This document shows, piece after piece, positions 59,880 through 64,000 of a DNA stretch of 64,000 bases (the stretch's first letter is position 1; each line of letters starts with the position of its first letter). The DNA lies in NCBI GenBank assembly GCA_944472135.2, contig OX235270.1, positions 74,533,168 through 74,597,167 of the forward strand, written 5' to 3'. This DNA is from Trichobilharzia regenti (taxonomy: Eukaryota; Platyhelminthes; Trematoda; Strigeidida; Schistosomatidae). Both the position numbers and the translations under genes were made by a program. Below the pieces are notes generated by a model. It did not search any database. It saw only the letters and a list, made by a program, of their open reading frames with translations, and had not been told where the DNA came from.

Positions 59880-61620
59880 TAGTTAAATGGAAATATTAAA
59901 GCCACTTCAGACGTGCATCTCATGGCCTAAATAATTCGTTTAGTTACACTTGAATAAATGCATTCTGTTATTTCTATAATAATCATGCAGTAATATTACA
60001 CTTTATTTTGTTTGTCACTTGAATTTTCAAAACACTGACAAATTTTCCAGTTAAGGAGAACACAAAGTTATAGGAATAATGCTTGGAAACTGAAAAAAAC
60101 GGACTTGATTGTCTTTCCTCGCTCTCACGTAATACGTTGGTGAAAATTATTGGTTAGCTGTTGCCATTGAGTACAAAACATAACATTGACAGTGTTTTAT
60201 ACATCAAAATGATGCTGACACTACTTTGTAGTTAACAGAACCCTTTATGACTAAAGGTGCTTCGTTAATTGTTAGGGTAATTTCCAAGACTAACAGCAAA
60301 GATGTCTCTGTTGACTCCAAATCCAAGTTCACACTTCATCTTACCTACATGTTTAGTGATTAAAGATTTGTAAATGTTTTTTCTTCTTGGCTTTCGATTT
60401 GCGAGTTTTTATTTGACTGATACTTTTTGAAAGCCTTGTCGGCATGAATATCCATCATTTCGTTAAATGAAATATCAGCATAGTGGGTCTCTTTTTGGCT
60501 GATATGGATTCCTGGATAAACTTTGTTTTTCTCATTGTAAATTCATTTGTTACATTGGCCAATGCATTGTTTTTGTTTTTATTTGCCTAATCTTACCCGG
60601 GCTTCGTTAGGAATTCAATTATTGTATGTGGAAATACTAATGACAAGTATCATGCAAGAACTAAACTACGTGGCTTAGTGGCCTGGTAGTTAATTCTTTG
60701 TCTTTTTTTGAAGGCTGCTTGTAAGTGTCATTCTCAGTGGGAATACCATCACAAATTGGGGATGCAAACATGCTCAACTGATCAGTTCCAAATAAGGCAA
60801 ACGTAGCATCGTGGATCCAGTGGTTAGGCACTACGAACTAAATGATGTAATGACCTATCTGTTTATGTAAACGAGAGTTGGAGAGACATATCTGTTAACA
60901 TATATATGAAATGAATTTTTAGGATTTCGGGAATGGTTGAATTAATTTATCCTTGTGGAAAAGGGTCAAATCAATTATATATAATTATAATTTCACCTAA
61001 CAAATATTAGTAAATACTCAGTAATGAGGGTGCATTAACGCTGATTTCAGTATGTCATATTTTGCTCAGTAAAATATACTGGTTAATATGAGCATTATTG
61101 TGATAAGTCAATATGTCTTTCACTGTAATAGATATATAAGCAGAGAACTGTGATTGCGTTCGTCACAAAAGACGAAAGCCTGAACTTTGTGTAATATTTA
61201 CTTAAATACAACTTGTGCATATAAAATAGAAAGTCAAAAGACTGGTGAGTTAATTAATATATTTAGTGGATGCGAGTTTCAATTGTATATCTGATGGAGT
61301 CTTTCTTCTGCAAACTCGTTACATTTGAAATGTGTTTGATTATACCACTGTATCGAAGTATCCAGAAGGTGCGTTTTGACTTGCTTAAAAGACGCGAAAC
61401 ATGAATCCACGATGACAGATACAAAGCAATTTCTAGTATTATTGTACACATCTCACTTAAACTGATAGGTATAAGATTTGATACGTTATTGTGGGTTGTT
61501 GCATATTCAGACATTTAATGAAATATTAGAAACACTGAAATCAAGACGGTTGGCAAATATTGTGAATGAATTGTTTTCAGTCTGAACATCATTCACTGGA
61601 TTTAATTATTACTGTTATTA
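59880..61620. other. Unannotated AT-rich stretch
   Basis: No feature recognised. Confidence 0.35.
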
Positions 61621-61629
61621 CTGCTATTC

Positions 61630-61900
61630 ATTCATTGCATTTCTAGTAGAATGTGGGGTCCCAGTGACAGATTTCTGTTGTACATATCTGTCTGCTATCT
61701 CTTTCATTTGATTGCCCACGAGCTTTCTTTGCATTTTGTTAACATCATCTCCTCCAGGAAACCCTTTGATGCTTCACTCGTCGCTTTCCGCTTTGGTTCC
61801 TCTCAATAGCCTATCTAACATCTGACACCGTTCGAATATATCTTTAGCATATGTCTAATCTATCTGTATTACGTTGTTTTTTAAAGGAGCAGACATTATT
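61630..61900 (-). mobile_element. Old LINE C-terminal fragment (RTE-like)
   Basis: The minus strand contains CAGATAGATTAGACATATGC, a decayed form of the RWRWIGHML-type block, and upstream TTCACAGCAAAAGCC. The right end lies near the TGTGGGGTCCCAGTGAC block. Heavily mutated; classification tentative. Confidence 0.35.
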
Positions 61901-61909
61901 TCTTCTATG

Positions 61910-62270
61910 AAGTGTTCAACAGGTCATTTCAACAATCTCCAGGCTTTTGCTGTGAAATACTTCTTCGCTGTTAAATATTTTCCACGGCTAATCTGAATTC
62001 ATAAGTAGACGTGGTTTTGCCTCTCTCAACCAACCACCAATTTGCTATCTTCGGAGTCAGTTTGACTATTAACTACAATATAATCTTTGAATGTTTAGAC
62101 ACAGTGAGACTAATCACTGTCATACGAAACGATGAATTTAGTTTATCGCATTTCCGTTTTCCTATTAATAAATCTTTTATCTATAAACTGTTTATTTTTC
62201 GTCACATCAGGTAAAAGATTTGCCTTTGAATCTCATATTTTCCTGAAATCTCGTATCTGCTAGATGATTA
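61910..62270. other. Unannotated stretch
   Basis: No gene or recognised repeat. Confidence 0.3.
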
Positions 62271-62274
62271 CAGG

Positions 62275-62530
62275 CAGTTGGAAGGAAGTCTTGGACGTAG
62301 GCTTCGTTCTAGTTGGCACACGTTGGCAAGGCGTATCTGCAACCTTCAGGGAACTCATGCTCCTTCTAATATCAACTATTCACAGTACACCATTACATTG
62401 AGCCACCCAGCATGGTAGCCATATATTGCAAACTTGACTGTGAAAGAATTCCATCTACATCAAACACAGATTAAGATACATTACATTAGTTGATAGCCAC
62501 TGCTCAATCAATGAGACCTTGTGACATTGG
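62275..62530 (+). repeat. Dispersed repeat D, copy 3
   Basis: GACGTAGGCTTCGTTCTAG, then GGCGTATCTGCAACCTTCAG and GGAACTCATGC align with 13781-13850. No coding potential seen. Confidence 0.45.
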
Positions 62531-62539
62531 CCAGATTAC

Positions 62540-63740
62540 TCGTTCAAATCATAATAATTTCATTTTTGATTTCGACTTATGTTATAACCAGTAATAAATA
62601 ATTAATACCTTCTACACAGAATGAATTCATAGTTATTCTGACAATAACTACAACTTCGATATAATAAATGTAACACAGAAACTCTAATTATAGAACAAAC
62701 CTGCATAAATCAGATATGTTTGAGCATATATTTAATTTACTATAAATACTCAAGATACCACAATAATAAAGAACAGAAGAAGGAGAAATAAGTAGACACT
62801 TTAGTACCAGGATGTTTTCAGGAGACAAGGGGAAATGCAATACATCACAATTCATCATTTAAAGTGATGCAGATTACAACATCGCTCAATAAATTATATT
62901 CTAAAACTGAAATTGATATTGTTCTTATGATCACAAAAATGTCGAACTGATTTAAATTACAAACTAACTGTACATATATAATACGAATATTACATTTATC
63001 TTTAATACTGAGATATAACAAGTTTATAAAGTAAATAAAAGACAAGAATACAAAAATACTGTCTGGGAATATCAGTGCATACGTAGAAAATAAGACAGCA
63101 TCTGGCACCAATTCAACTCTTATACATTTTCACTCAGAACCATAATTTTAGCATACATATTACTCGTTATGCTAACCCACAGCTATGATAAATCTGTCGT
63201 CAATAATTCGTTTCTGGCTCAAATCTTCCTTGTATATTCTTGTCAGTTTAACTGGCTGATGATTACGGTGAATAAAAGAATTATGTACCCTAACAATTGA
63301 TTTCAAGTGTGTAAATTAAAAACAGTTAAACTGAGTCTCCAACTACATGATGACTTCATGACAATACCACTGCAACTTCTTGAAGATGTCTCAGACGCTT
63401 AAAACACCATAAGTAAAACAAAGCAGTTTATGCTGTGTTTCAAAAACAAATTTGCCCTACTAACCGCTGCAGGGTGTTTTGGAGAAAAAAAAATGGAAAC
63501 TGAAGAATATATATTTGAAAATAAATTGTAACAATCAGGAATGAAACAAGAAATCGACTTTGCAATGTATGTTTGATGACATTCAAGCTTTCGATAATGC
63601 CAAATGGTCCAGTTTCATGTATACGAGAATAGGCGACAAAAAGACAGGATTTATAAATCGATGAACAATTTATTTTTACAAATGTACGAATATAATTTGT
63701 GTCCTGTGATAGAATATATGTATAATTGCACTATGGAAAA
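62540..63740. other. Unannotated AT-rich stretch
   Basis: Minus frame 62845-63111 is hydrophobic but shows no domain. Confidence 0.35.
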
Positions 63741-63749
63741 AATTTATCT

Positions 63750-63970
63750 GATAAAGGTATATAGAGATGCAGTATTATTTACTGTTAACGATTCTAGCAT
63801 AGTTTATTGCACATAATCATATCAAGATAATCACATAGCTTTCAAGCTTCGATGAAATAGTTCAACTGTTTCTCATAGTTTAATATTATTTCTATGTCTA
63901 TGGTATTGGTGTTGAGTCATTCATACTGCGCATGTTAGGTGTAGATTCTATAGACCATGTTTCGATAATT
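63750..63970. repeat. PLE-end repeat, extended copy 2
   Basis: CAGTATTATTTACTGTTAAC, CATAATCATATCAAGAT and GCGCATGTTAGGTGTAGATT match 41930-42140 in the same orientation. It may continue beyond the window. Confidence 0.6.
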
Positions 63971-64000
63971 AACCTCTCTTTTCATCTATATTTATTAAAC

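Noticed and set aside
1..64000. CRISPR array or bacterial operon structure
   Set aside because: No evenly spaced direct repeats and no dense gene order; all evidence points to a eukaryotic, repeat-rich genome.

Overview
The window looks like a flatworm nuclear genome, most likely a schistosome (Schistosoma or a close relative). It is AT-rich and almost devoid of long open frames. It is full of short retroelements of kinds known from schistosomes: hammerhead-ribozyme/tRNA-like SINEs of the Sm-alpha type, RTE (SR2-like) and CR1-like LINE fragments, and Penelope-like elements (PLEs) with a GIY-YIG endonuclease. The species cannot be fixed from the sequence alone. Homology calls here come from reading motifs by eye; no database was searched.

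One host protein-coding gene is well supported. A large exon on the minus strand (about 5460-7187) encodes an N-terminal membrane anchor, a long serine-rich linker and a synaptotagmin-like C2 domain. The open frame runs through a splice donor, so the protein continues in exons not identified here. The flanks (1-5450 and 7200-12000) are probably its introns or flanking DNA and hold only repeats.

Layout: 1-5450 has two hammerhead SINE insertions and one tRNA-derived SINE. 5460-7187 is the C2 exon. 8-18 kb is sparse, with Sm-alpha fragments, two more tRNA-SINEs and a dispersed repeat. 18.6-21.8 kb is the longest retroelement, a decayed RTE on the minus strand, and a 5'-truncated plus copy follows at 22.7-23.5 kb. 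24-31 kb holds a palindrome, PLE and RTE fragments and two foldback hammerhead SINEs. 34.1-37 kb is a cluster of PLE remnants, one still readable across most of its C-terminal half. 40-46.6 kb carries more PLE, SINE, RTE and CR1 debris and an inverted-repeat element. 47.9-48.3 kb is a stray piece of 18S rRNA. 50-58 kb has Sm-alpha foldbacks, a GC-rich repeat piece and PLE fragments. 59-62 kb has RTE 3' ends.

The most unusual feature is a recurring unit. A tRNA-like promoter and hammerhead ribozyme form one arm, facing an inverted second copy of the ribozyme arm. Two insertions are bounded by 12-13 bp target-site duplications and start at the same base; a third sits in reverse orientation with a weaker 8 bp duplication. 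This suggests the foldback is itself the mobile form. A second hammerhead family (Sm-alpha type) shows the same inverted organisation. A separate tRNA-SINE shares its 3' tail with the local RTE, which points to RTE as its likely source of mobility.
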